Source: Boesenbergia rotunda (Eukaryota > Streptophyta > Magnoliopsida > Zingiberales > Zingiberaceae). From it: a DNA stretch of 64,000 bases. Below are positions 33,946-45,351 of this stretch, piece after piece. Made by a program: the position numbers and the translations under genes. Each line of letters opens with the position of its first letter. The stretch's first letter is position 1. Under the pieces are notes generated by a model, which made no database searches, had not been told where the DNA came from, and was given only the letters and a program-made list of their open reading frames with translations. The stretch is from contig JAGFNQ010004027.1 in the NCBI GenBank assembly GCA_024364735.1, forward strand, positions 1 through 64,000, read 5' to 3'.

Positions 33946-34138
33946 TTTTGAAGATAACTAAATATTTAAAAAAAATTAGGTGTACCAGTGGCGTCCACCA
34001 GAAGAGATATTGCTTTGTTACTGGTATAGCAGACCAAGGTGTTTCGGTCCCTATTAATTCAACTAAAGTATCGGGTGATCTCTATCTTACTTTTCAAAAG
34101 AAAAACGACCTACCCGAACAGAATTAAGAAGTTACATA
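33946..34138 (+). pseudogene. Ulp1-element copy C, 5' fragment before gypsy insertion
   Basis: Starts with a GGTGTACCAGTGGCGTCC region that resembles the start of copy B (about 19470). The last bases join across the gypsy element: GTTACATA continues as AATATTATGTC at 48828. Together they align with the mobile-domain exon of copy B around 20250-20290. Most of the upstream gene appears lost. Confidence 0.5.
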
Positions 34139-34582
34139 TGTAACACACGCTTTTTTTTTTCTTTCCATAAAGCGGCGTTACGTTAACATAAGTAGGGCAG
34201 GTAGACATCATAAGGCAGCGGAATAACTTTAAACTTACACATACATGCACCTACTACCATTCCTAACATAATGACATTAACTTCATACTTAGCATCATAT
34301 CATGTCATACTTAACATCATGTCATAGAGTCACATAAGTCATCATTTAAGCATATAAGTAGCAAACGTAAAGTTCTAGCATAAGACTGGTAAACATATTA
34401 TTTTCTTGGCCAAGTCACTACCACACACACACATTCTTGCCCTCCTGTTGCATCCTTATTGTCCCCTTACGTGATCTGCGGTATAAGGAAAATAAAACTA
34501 TAAGCACATAAGCTTAGTAAGACTCTTTCCTACTCACTAAAACCATTCATCACTAAATTGTGAGCACGTGAAACATTAACAT

Positions 34583-37500
34583 TGTAACGCCCGCCCTTTT
34601 TTTTTTTCTTCACACCTCGTGGTGTGGCAAGGGAGGCGGCGTTACGCTCAACATACTTATACTTAGACAATATCTTAATGCAGCGGATTCATTCATTTTC
34701 TTCTAACATGCTCTTATAATCAGGCAACTATACACATGGAACATTCATTCATGACATCATATCATAACTTAACCATTTCATAACTTTATTTATAATCATC
34801 ATAAGCAGTACTTATTCATAAAGGTAGCATCATAAGTCTTAAGTCATCTATTAGTCATAACCGTAAACGTAATACAAGAATCTTCTGCCAAGTCACCGTC
34901 ACACACACACATGCTTCTGCCTCCCCTGCGGCTTCCTTTAATAGCTTCTTGGTTGATCTGCGGTACAAGGGAAGTAAAACTATAAGCATATAAGCTTAGT
35001 AAAACCCTTTCCTACTCACTAAAACCATACGTCACGTAAACATAAATATATCAAACATCCGAAATAACATAACTTCGAGCATAAACATAAGCATTGTCAT
35101 ACATGGCATAAATGAACATACATGAACATAGCTTAATATATATCAAGCGATGGATACATGACATAAAGCATACCTACATGAACATGAAACATGCTTATAC
35201 ATGGCATAACATGAGACTTACTTATACATGGCATACTTCTTAACATTCATGTACATAATGCATACTTATACATGACATGAATCTTAGCATACTTAAACAT
35301 AATGCATACTTATTCATGATATACAATATGAGCATAAATACAAGCATAAAATATACTTACCTTGGCGCGGTGCATAACATAGATGTATGAATGAATCTAA
35401 TGCATTTACTACATAAGGATGCTTAGTTTTGAAATTATTCTTTTCAATGCTTAACATAACATTATTGGGTCCCCTGGCTTGTACCACATACATCTTTCTT
35501 AGCGCGCATCCCTGAGTAAATACGAGGTAGCTAGTCTCGACCTACTAGGGTAAGGACAGCATAGTCGGTAGTCCTCGAACCGGGGCGTTCTTAAGGTGCC
35601 CATCCCTGTTGCACAACTTCGGTAGTGCCAGAACCGTGGACAGCATAGTCGGTAGTCCAGAACCGGGGCGTTCTTAAGGTACCCATCCCTTGGACCCTTG
35701 CTTCGGTCCGGTACAAGCCTTATGCATGAAAATAAACATGCATGCTTCATCATCCATACTTGTCATTCATACTTATCATACATACTTATTTCATATCATC
35801 GTTATGCCTTCATCATTCATACTTATCATTCATACTTATAATTAAGGCATAATCGTCATCTTTATTCATGCTTATCATTCTTTATTCACATGATAGGACA
35901 TACATGCACAATCATGGTTCTAGTCATAATCTTATCCGGATTCATCAAATTTGCATGTTCATGATACATGATAACCATACACCTCATACATGATACATTT
36001 CATCTAACATACATCATCCTAGCATTCATCATAAAACATGGATGATAAGCTACATATAGACCTAACACATACCACTAGGGTTCATAGCATCTATCATAAA
36101 ACATATATATATATCTTTATGAATCATAAATCCATTATAATCATTTATCAATGCATCATTATATTTATCATAATCTACTTCTACATCAATTACATGTATT
36201 TCATGGCATATAACTTAAATACTCATGATTTAAACATAACTTAACCTCAAGCACATAAAGTCATGTTATATAACACATCAACTAGGATTCTAACAATATA
36301 ACGATCCTTACATCATGCTCAATCATATACTAGTATCATAGTAACTTATAAACCTTCATTCTTGAAACTTTAACCCAACCAAACCCCAAGCTTGGGGTCT
36401 TGGCCGAAAGCCCTAAGGACCAAGGTCCATGGAGAAATTTACCTAAATTATGATTAACATTCCTTACCATACATATCATGTCATGGAACCCCATTTGAAC
36501 CCTTGATTAGACTTAACAATAAGTCTTTGGCCTAAAATCCAAGTTGGCCGAAACCCTAGAAGGGTGACAAGCCTATGAGAAAGTTCATATAACACCATTT
36601 TTACTTATAAGATATCATAGGAACATGTCATTCATGCTTGGGAAGGTTGGATTTTTATGCTAGCCCCTTGACCTTGAAGTGGCCGAAACCTTGAGGGTTT
36701 CTAGGGTGCTACCAACTTCCAAAAATCATACTTTGAGACTTAATCTATCATGAGTAATCATTTGAAAACATAAGGAAGCCTTGAACAAAGTTTCTAGCCC
36801 TAAAACTACCTTGGCCGAAACTTCCATAAGCCCTATCATGAATTTTCCTCAACATATTATACCAATAAAACTTAGATCATGATAACAAAATCTTGAAAGC
36901 TATCCTACCACAGGTGAGGGGGTTTTACCTTCCTAGATTTCGCTTACAAAATTCGAATCGAAGATAACAAGAGAACCTTCTTGTCTCTAAACCTTCCTTA
37001 GTCCTTGTGTCCTTGTAGGGGAGGCCCTAGATCTTCAAGATAGGGTCCTTGGTGGAATTTTTCTCAAGGGGAAGAGCACTTGAAATTTTCGGCCAAGTAA
37101 GGAGGAAGAAGAAGGAAAAAAAAAATGAAGAAGAAGAGGGAAGTTGTAACTTCCTCTCTATTTATATTATTTGAAAAGGGGTGAGTGAAGAGGCATGATG
37201 TCTCTTCCCTTGGTGACTCTTCATTTCCTACACCTTTACTAATATCCAATTCATTTCCTCACAGAACTCCCTTGCTAGGTGAACTGGTTAGTGCATGCTT
37301 GGTTATATAAGGGGTCCAAGGTTCAATCCTTGGTGCATGCACTAATTTTCTATTTTATTACTAATTTATTTCCTATCATTTTCGAAAATTCCTAAAAAAT
37401 TTCCCCATAATTATGTTAATATTTTTTCATTACAATACCTATATTTTTATATTAAATTTTATCTAAAACTACCCATAATAATGGTACTAGAATACCCCTA

Positions 37501-37655
37501 TGAGACCCCTTAGTATTTTAGTTTCTCAATTTAAATAAGAGAACCTTGCTTCCTAGGCTAAGGTTCGTACTAACATTTCTAGATCCCATGGAAAATTATC
37601 TAAGCCTGCTTAATATTTTAAGAAAAATATTAAGAGCATTTTCCGGGTTGTTACA
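34583..37655 (-). mobile_element. Nested solo LTR of a related gypsy family (3073 bp)
   Basis: Begins TGTAACGCCCGCCC and ends CCGGGTTGTTACA in window orientation, flanked by perfect 5-bp repeats AACAT (34578-34582 and 37656-37660). The other LTR of the host element reads straight through at 45794-45800. No pol or primer site inside, so it is a recombination product. It has its own CAGCATAGTCGGTAG pair (35558-35660), a TATA-like box on the minus strand near 37160 and a tRNA-like stretch (37275-37342). Confidence 0.93.
37275..37342 (+). other. tRNA-like stretch in solo LTR
   Basis: The D-arm-like TAGGTGAACTGGTTAGTGC is followed about 30 bases later by the T-arm-like CCAAGGTTCAATCCTTGG. No proper acceptor stem and a shortened T loop, so it is not a functional tRNA. 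Confidence 0.5.
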
Positions 37656-38625
37656 AACATACTTGTGTGCTCTACATAGAACATAAGCATCTAAATCAAT
37701 TAGCCTATATCTAATGTGGCATGATACATAGCATAAACATGAACATAAATAAATACACTTAACATGGCACGATACCTGACGTAAACATAAACATAATAAA
37801 CATACTTAACATGACATAATACATGGCATGAACATAAACATAAATAAACATTCTTATCATGGCATGATATATGGCATAACATAAACATAAGTAAACATTC
37901 ATATCATGGCATGATACATGACATAACATAAACATAAGGTATGAACCAACCTGTATGGCATAAACATAGGCATGCTTTCTAACATAGCATATGGGCATCT
38001 TCTTAACATAATCATAACATAAATCGTTTACTATCATGCATATGTCTTAACATGAAACATAAGCATAAGACATTACCATCATGGCATAATGCATAACATG
38101 AATGAATGCATGAGTCAAATGTATATACATAAGGATGCTTAACTTTTAAAATCATACTTTTAAATACTTAAACATAATCATCACATCATTGGGGTCCCCG
38201 GCTTATACCACATACATACATCATGTGCGCGCATCCCTGAGTAAATACGAGGTAGCTAGCCTCGACCTACTAGGGTAAGGACAGCATAGTCGGTAGTCCC
38301 CGAACCGAGGCGTTCTTAAGAAGCCCATCCCTGTTGCACAGCTTCGGTAGTGCCAGAACCGTGGACAGCATAGTCGGTAGACCAGAGAACCGGGGCGTTC
38401 TTAAGATGCCCATCCCTTGGACCCATACTTCGGTCCAGTACAAGCCCATTCATAAAGTAAAATATTTTACATGCTTCATCATTCATAAGACATTCATGGC
38501 ATATTTAAACATAACATAACCTTGTTACATGAAGCATGACTTAAAACATGCTTGTCCTTTCATTGTTCATACTTAATGCATAGCATCATGATGCCTTGAA
38601 GGCATGAGCATTATCTTCATTCATA

Positions 38626-38800
38626 AACATGGTATGCATCTTCTTTCATAAAACATGGCATGCATCATCATTCATAAAACATGGCATGCATCTTCATTCA
38701 TAAAACATGACACGCATCTTTATTCATAAAACATGGCATGCGACATTATTCATAAAACATGGTATGCATCTTTATTCATAAAACATGGCATGCTTACATA
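38626..38800. repeat. Minisatellite (~27-bp units) in gypsy LTR
   Basis: Units with core CATAAAACATGGCATGCATC are repeated about six times. The matching array in the other LTR (about 46735-46965) has about two units more. Confidence 0.8.
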
Positions 38801-39164
38801 AAACATCATTCCTATTCCTAGTGTTTGCATGATCATGGCATCTAAGGTAAGCATTGCATTATATTCATTGAACATGATATATTTACATAGACCATTATCC
38901 TAATCCATGGAGCTTGCATGGTCATGATACATAAGGTAAGCATTGCATTTCATCCATAAGCATGGTATCTATCACAAGCATGCATAGGTAGAACTTCCAT
39001 AAACATGCTATCTACTATCCAAGTGCATGGCATAAAACCTAAGACCTTCATGAATAACCCTATTAAGCATGACATCTAATCATAAACATACAAACATGAA
39101 ACATGGTACTTAAGGTTAGGGTTATAGGTAACATAATTTCTACCACATGCTTGAACCTATATAT

Positions 39165-39465
39165 NNNNNNNNNNNNNNNNNNNNNNNNNNNNNNNNNNNN
39201 NNNNNNNNNNNNNNNNNNNNNNNNNNNNNNNNNNNNNNNNNNNNNNNNNNNNNNNNNNNNNNNNNNNNNNNNNNNNNNNNNNNNNNNNNNNNNNNNNNNN
39301 NNNNNNNNNNNNNNNNNNNNNNNNNNNNNNNNNNNNNNNNNNNNNNNNNNNNNNNNNNNNNNNNNNNNNNNNNNNNNNNNNNNNNNNNNNNNNNNNNNNN
39401 NNNNNNNNNNNNNNNNNNNNNNNNNNNNNNNNNNNNNNNNNNNNNNNNNNNNNNNNNNNNNNNNN
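39165..39465. other. Assembly gap (301 N)
   Basis: Lies inside the gypsy 3' LTR. The flanks align to 47335 and 47876 in the 5' LTR, so the missing sequence should be about 540 bp, not 301. Any frame drawn across it is meaningless. Confidence 0.95.
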
Positions 39466-40019
39466 ATTCCCCAAAAATTATATTTATTCTATATTCATCA
39501 TGATAACACATTAGAAAACATGAGAGGGTTTTTAACATCACCTTGGACCCAAAACCTATAGTGGCCGAAACCCTAGGGTTAGGGTTCATGGCTCTTTTCT
39601 TTTTTTCCAACATAAAATCTCAAACAAGACTTTCATATCATGGTAAACTTCAAGGAGAGCTATTATACCACAGGTGAGGGAGTCTTACCTTAGACTATCT
39701 TGATTATAGACCTTAGGTTTGAGAGAAGGATGAAGATCTTGGTTGTCTCTTGACCACCCCTAGCCTTACAACCTTGTGAAAGCCTGGATCTGGAATAGAG
39801 ACCTCTGTGAATTTTTCCCAAGGGGAAAACCCACCTTGGAGTTTCGGCTAGGATGAAGAAGGGAGGGGAGAAGGGTGACTTGATGGAAGAAAGAGAAGTA
39901 ACTCCCCATGCCCTCTCTTTATAACACTTTAAGGAGGTAAATGAAGAGTCTCTTCCCTTCATGACCCTTCATCTTCCCCTAAGTCTTAACCAAAAATCCA
40001 CTTCATCCTCTACTAGCAC

Positions 40020-40093
40020 TCCCTTGCTAGGTGAATTGGTTAGAGCATGCATGGTGGTACAAGAGGTCCAAGGTTCAATCCTTGGTCCATGCA
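40020..40093 (+). other. tRNA-like stretch in gypsy 3' LTR
   Basis: TAGGTGAATTGGTTAGAGC resembles a tRNA D arm, and CCAAGGTTCAATCCTTGG resembles a T arm with a B-box one base short. It is antisense to the element and upstream of its minus-strand TATA box (TTATAAAGAG near 39916-39925). The same stretch occurs at 48435-48507. Confidence 0.5.
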
Positions 40094-40408
40094 CCTTATT
40101 TTCTATTTTATTTTTATTTTATTTTTCCCATAATTCTGAAAATTCTCTAAAAATTCCCCCATAATCATGTTAATATTCCTCATTAAACCCCTTTATATTT
40201 ATATTAATTTTTACCTAAAATCCACCAATAATTATGGTACTAAAAAGCCCATATAAGGCCCATTAGTACTTAGTTTTCTCAATTTAAATGAGAAAATATG
40301 GATTTCTAGGCCAAAGTTCGTATTAATATTTCTAGGTCCCTCGGAAAATTATCTAGACATGCTCAATATTTTTAAAGAAAATATTAAGAGAATTTTCCGA
40401 GTCGTTAC

Positions 40409-40422
40409 AATCTCCCATACCT
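40409..40422 (-). other. Gypsy polypurine tract
   Basis: The minus strand reads GAGGTATGGGAGAT directly before the 3' LTR start TGTAACGACTC. Confidence 0.75.
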
Positions 40423-40443
40423 CGTGAAAGTTCGTCCTCGAAC

Positions 40444-43400
40444 TTAGAATAATTCCGGGTACTTGCGCCTTATCTCGTCCTCGCGTTCCCAGGTAGCTTC
40501 CTCGAACCGTTGACTTTGCCATAGGACCTTGACTAAGGGTACCTCCTTACTCCTTAGCTTCTTGACTTCCCTATCCAAAATCTGGATAGGTCTGCTTTCA
40601 TAACTTAGGTCCTCCTGAGCTTGTACTGTCTGTAGCTCGATCACTTGGTCCATATTTGGGATACACTTTTTAAGCATGGACACATGAATACGTTATGGAT
40701 AGCCGACATCTCTGGAGGCAGCTCTAGCTCATATGCCACCTTACCGACTCTTTTCAGAATCAGGTACGACCCCACATAAGCGGACTTAGTTTTCCTTTCA
40801 TCCCAAATCTTGTCACCCCTTTCATAGGAGCCACTTTAAGGAACACCAAATCTCCAACGTTAAATTCCAGTGGTCTACGCCGGACATCTGCATAACTCTT
40901 CTGCCGGCTCTGAGCAGCTTCTATCCGTTGTCTAATATTCTGTATAGCTCGGGTGGTGCTGTCGATGACATCCGTTGTGAGCCCCATTTCCTTCTTTTCA
41001 CCACTTTCGTACCAACAGATCGGAGACCTACATCTCCTCCCGTACAAAGCTTCATAAGGTGTCATTCCGATAGTAGCTTGGTAGCTATTATTGTAAGCGA
41101 ATTTCGCTAAACATAGGTATCGGCACCAGCTCCCTTTGAAATCCAAGGCACAAGCTCGCAACATGTCCTCCAGCACTTGATTCACTCGTTCAGTTTGCCC
41201 GTCAGTCTGAGGGTGAAAGGCGGTACTGAATCATAGTTTAGTGCCGAGAGACTTCTGAACACACTCCCAAAAGTGCGACGTAAAGCGACCATCCCTATCT
41301 GAGATGATGGTCTTGGGAACTCCATGAAGTCTGATTATCTCCTTAACATATAATTGAGCCAGTTGCTCCATTGAATCCGTCATCTTGATTGCCAGGAAGT
41401 GAGCAAACTTCGTCAGCCTGTCCACAATTACCCAAATCGCATCATATCCATTCGTAGTCCTGGGAAGTCCTGAAATAAAGTCCATAGAGATGTCTTCCCA
41501 CTTCCACTCCGGAATCGCGAGTGGCTGCAGAACTCCTCCAGGTCGCTGGTGTTCTGCTTTTACTTGCTGGCAAGTCATGCAAGTACTAACATGCTGAGCC
41601 ACATCCCTCTTCATACCGGACCACCAAAACTTCCCCTTCAAATCTTGATACATTTTGGTGGATCCTGGATGCATCGAATAAGGGGTTCCGTGAGCCTCTG
41701 CCAGTATTTCCCTTCGAAGTTCCGGATCATTAGGAATACATAAACGATCCCTAAGGTAGAGTACTCCCCCGTTGGCGATATGAAAACCATCGCCCTTTCC
41801 TTCTAGGATTTCCTGTTTTATTTTCTGAAGACTCAGATCACCATTTTGTTTTTCCAATATATCCTCAAACAACGTGGGTGATATTGTTATGGTGGAAAGC
41901 TGTTCGGTGACGACCTCAACTCCAAAATTCATCATTTCTCTTTCGAGTGGTCGGGGTAATATATGTATAGCCATCAAGGTGGCACTTGACTTCCGGTTGA
42001 GTGCATCGGCCACTTTGTTTGCCTTCCCTGGATGGTAGAGGATCTCACAGTCATAGTCCTTCACCAACTCGAGCCATCGGCGTTGTCTCATATTCAGGTC
42101 TTTCTGAGTGAAGAAATATCGCAGACTCTGGTGGTCTGTATAAATCCTACACTGCGCTCCGTATAGATAATGCCTCCATATCTTAAGAGCGAAAACCACC
42201 GCGGCCAGTTCCAGATCATGAGTGGGGTAATTCTGTTCGTGTTCCTTGAGTTGTCTAGAGGCATAGGCAATAACCTTTCCATTCTGCATAAGTACAGCTC
42301 CAAGTCCCAGTTTAGAGGCGTCGCTATACATGTCGAAGCTCTGATTACATTCTGGAAGGGTAAGGATTGGAGCGCTTGTAAGTCTCCTTTTTAGTTCCAA
42401 GAAACTTCTTTCGCAGTTCTCCGTCCACTCGTACTTTTTATCATTTCGAGTGAGAGCCGTGAGAGGAGTGCAATTCTTGCGAAGTCCTCCACAAATTTTC
42501 GGTAGTATCCTGCCAATCCGAGAAAGCTTCGGATTTCATTGGCGTTCTTCGGCCGACTCCAGTTATTCACAGCTTCAATCTTTGTTGGATCTACCATAAC
42601 CCCGTCTTTAGAAATAATATGGCCCAAAAAGCCCACTTGATCGAGCCAGAACTCACATTTGGAAAATTTTGCATACAGTTGCTTTTCCCCAAGAATCTGT
42701 AATACTATCTTCAGATACTCGGCGTGCTCTTCTTGGGTCCTCGAATAAATAAGGATATCATCGATGAAGACGATCACAAATTTGTCAAGGAAAGACGAGA
42801 ATACCCGATTCATAAGGTCCATAAACATAGCAGGCGCATTTGTCACGCCGAAAGGCATAACAACAAACTCAAAGTGCCCGTACCTTGTTCGGAAAGCCGT
42901 CTTCGGAATATCCTCCTGTTTTACTCTAACCTGATGATAACCAGATCTCAGATCAATTTTCGAGAAAACAGTGGCTCCCTTTAATTGGTTAAACAGGTCA
43001 TCTATCCTCGGAAAGGGATACCTGTTCTTGATCGTTACGTTGTTCAGTGCTCGATAATCTATACACATTCGCATAGATCCGTCCTTCTTCTTCACAAACA
43101 GTACCAGAGCTCCCCACGGGGAATGACTAGGGTGAATAAATCCCTTATCCAGCAACTCCTATAGCTGTTCTTGAAGCTCCTTTAATTCCGCTGGCGCCAT
43201 ACGGTAAGGTGCCTTGGAGATCGAGTTAGTACCAAGAACTAATTCGATCTCGAATTCCACTTCTCTATCGGGAGCTAATCCTGGTAATTCATCCGGGAAT
43301 ACCTCTGGGTAATTGCATACAACTCTGACATCTTCCAGCTTCTGGTTCTTCATTCGACTGGCGTCAACCACATATGCTAGAAATCCAGTACATCCTTTGT

Positions 43401-43518
43401 CTAACATCTTCTGAACTTGGAGAGTTGATAAAGATTTCCCGGTTCTTTTCCTTGGCTCTCCAATGAATTCGAACATAGAACCTGCCTCAGGTCGGAAGAC
43501 CACCTTTCGCTTACGCAC
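40444..43518 (-). pseudogene. Gypsy pol: reverse transcriptase, RNase H, integrase, chromodomain-like tail
   Basis: Copies the RNA into DNA and inserts it. In order: PEVFPDELPGLAPDREVEF linker; reverse transcriptase with SPWGALVLFVKKKDGSMRMC, KIDLRSGYHQVRV and the active site VFIDDILIYS; a frameshift near 42395; RNase H with MYSDASKLGLGAVLMQNG and YTDHQSLRYF; integrase with the HHCC finger (MHPGSTKMY...CMTCQQVKAEHQ), MDFISGLPR, IISDRDGRF and HPQTDGQTERVN. The end ILDREVKKLRSKEVPLVKVL is chromodomain-like. Stops at 43156-43158 (TAG) and 41231-41233 (TGA) and a further frameshift between 40760 and 40683 break it. All catalytic acids are still present. Confidence 0.92.
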
Positions 43519-45070
43519 TCAATAGAAGCACCATATTTACCCAGGAAGTCCATTCTCATTATAACATCATAATCTTGCATGTCGAGTACTATTAGATCGC
43601 AGTAAAGTTCCCTTTCTGCAATTCCGACCGGCACCGCACGCAACACATGAGTGGATGTCATTATTTCTCCCGAAGGTAGGGTCGTTAGGAACTTGCAGTC
43701 TAACACTTGCGGAAGCAAATCTATCTTCTTGGTATATGACACAGAAATGAACGAGTGCGTTGCCCCAGTATCAAATAATGCAGTAGCATACTGACTGAAA
43801 ATAAGTATCTGACCTGTGACAACCGTAGAAGCTTCCGCAGCGTCCTCCTTGGTAACCGAGAAAACCCTGGCATTCATCATTGTCGGTTGGGCCTCCAGCA
43901 TCGGGGTACCTTCCAGCTCAGCTTGCATATGGTGTAGTTTCGCTGGGGCACCTTGGTACTGGACGAGTTGTTGGGCAGGGGCCTGGTTCTTGGTAGGACA
44001 ATAAGCCGCCATATACCCTTCCACTCCATAGGTGAAGCACCGATTCGTACCTCTTCGGCATTCCCCGGGGTGCCTTTTTCCGCATGTCGCGCACAGGATA
44101 GGCTTGGCTTGTTTATTTGCTGGGCCCCCTTGGGGGTTGTTCCATGGCTTTCGTTTACCACTCTGGTCTCCCTTCCAGTTGGTATTGGCACCCTGGGGTT
44201 TCTGCCCTCCTGAGCGATGATGAAAGGAAAACATCAAAGATAATGAAAGGAAGAATCGAGAATCCCGTAGTGAACTTAATCCTTACTTTCATTTAGCGCC
44301 TTCCTTTGCTGATTGATATTATTTAGATAGTGCTCAGTGAGTAGGGCGCTACTAAACAACTCCTCAGCGGTCTGCGGTCTGTTAACTCCGCCGGCCACGT
44401 TCAGAGCTATTTCAGGCCGCAACATTTTCAGCATAAGTCGGACCCTTTCTTTCTCGGTGCGGACCAACTCGGGGCATAGACGAGCCAGTCGGTTGAATTT
44501 CTTCACGGCTTAATTGACCGAGAGGTCACCTTGTTGAAATTCCGTGAATTCGTCGTAATGTTTGTTCGTGACACGCATGTGAAAGAATTCCTCGAAGAAT
44601 TCCGACTCGAAGTCCGTCCACATCATTTGGTTCACCTGTCTTTTGGCCTTGACCCTTTCCCACCACATTCTGGCATCTCCAGAAAGGCAGAATGATGCAC
44701 ACTTGATCTTCTCATGCTCCGGCCAATCTAGCAGCTCCATTGTACTTTCTACTATCTTGAACCACGCTTGGGCGTCCCATGGTTCGCCAGCACTCGAGAA
44801 ATTTTTCGGTTTCAGCCTCAACCACTGGATCAGATAAGCCTCTTGACGTGCTACAGTGGTCGGGCCCGTCGGAGGGTTCTGCGTAACTGTGGGTGCAACA
44901 GGTATAGCAGTTTGGTTCACTGGTGGAGTAGTGGAATTTTCTTGCTGGTTCATCAGGGTATTAATGGTTTGCTGCTGCTCAGTAACTTGACGCTGGAGCT
45001 GGGTTACTAATTGCAGCAGGTCAGGCGACGGAGTTGTCTCGTTAAGTCGGTTACTCTGTCTTCTAGCCAT
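43400..45070 (-). pseudogene. Gypsy gag and protease
   Basis: The start MARRQSNRLNETTPSPDL is chosen because the earlier Met gives an untypical leader. A Gln-rich coiled stretch (QLQRQVTEQQQTINTL) leads into the retrotransposon gag core (FSSAGEPWDAQAWFKIVE, then DARMWWERVK). An in-frame TAA lies at 44510-44512, and the gag ends at a TAG near 44276. After a frameshift the zinc knuckle reads CFTYGVEGYMAAYC, with the second Cys and the His changed to Tyr, so it cannot bind zinc normally. The protease has ALFDTGATHSFIS and DVIMRMDFL. Another frameshift near 43515 joins it to pol. Confidence 0.9.
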
Positions 45071-45335
45071 GTTCTTCTTCACCAAGACAAGTATGGCCAA
45101 TATCAGTTTTTTTTCTACCCCTATATCAGTCTAAATGTTCGATTCATAAAAGAGGATAAAATATCGTTCATATTTACATATCCTAAAGTACTGTTCATCA
45201 TAACCATCGTTCATACTTGCATATTCTAAAATTATAAAGTATCCTAAAAGTGCTTACTATCATAAAATATCAGAAAGGTACTTACTTGGAAGCGGCAGGA
45301 AGAAGGCTTGATGTGTGTGTAGTGAGATGGCGATT

Positions 45336-45348
45336 GGCTCTGATACCA
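45336..45348 (-). other. Gypsy primer-binding site, tRNA-Met
   Basis: The minus strand reads TGGTATCAGAGCC, three bases from the LTR end. Confidence 0.93.
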
Positions 45349-45351
45349 ACC

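Larger units (their letters stand above)
34139..40408 (-). repeat. Gypsy 3' LTR, interrupted by a solo LTR and an N gap
   Basis: Matches 45352-48822 once the nested 34583-37655 insertion and its duplicated AACAT are removed. In window orientation it begins TGTAACACACGC and ends GAGTCGTTACA. It includes paired CAGCATAGTCGGTAGTCC units (38282-38400), a minisatellite (about 38626-38800) and the Ns at 39165-39465. Confidence 0.92.

Noticed and set aside
35499..35753. 84-codon minus-strand frame, similar to ones at 38334 and 46378
   Set aside because: Derived from the CAGCATAGTCGGTAGTCC units of the gypsy LTR; frames change between copies, so it is not coding.
38626..38800. CRISPR-like array
   Set aside because: Units are contiguous head-to-tail repeats without unique spacers in plant LTR DNA; this is a minisatellite.
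39103..39613. Open frames on both strands across the N block
   Set aside because: They run through Ns only because no stop can be called there; the flanking sequence is LTR.
40020..40093. A functional tRNA gene
   Set aside because: The D-arm and T-arm likeness is real, but no acceptor stem or anticodon arm pairs, and the B box is one base short. Recorded as tRNA-like only.
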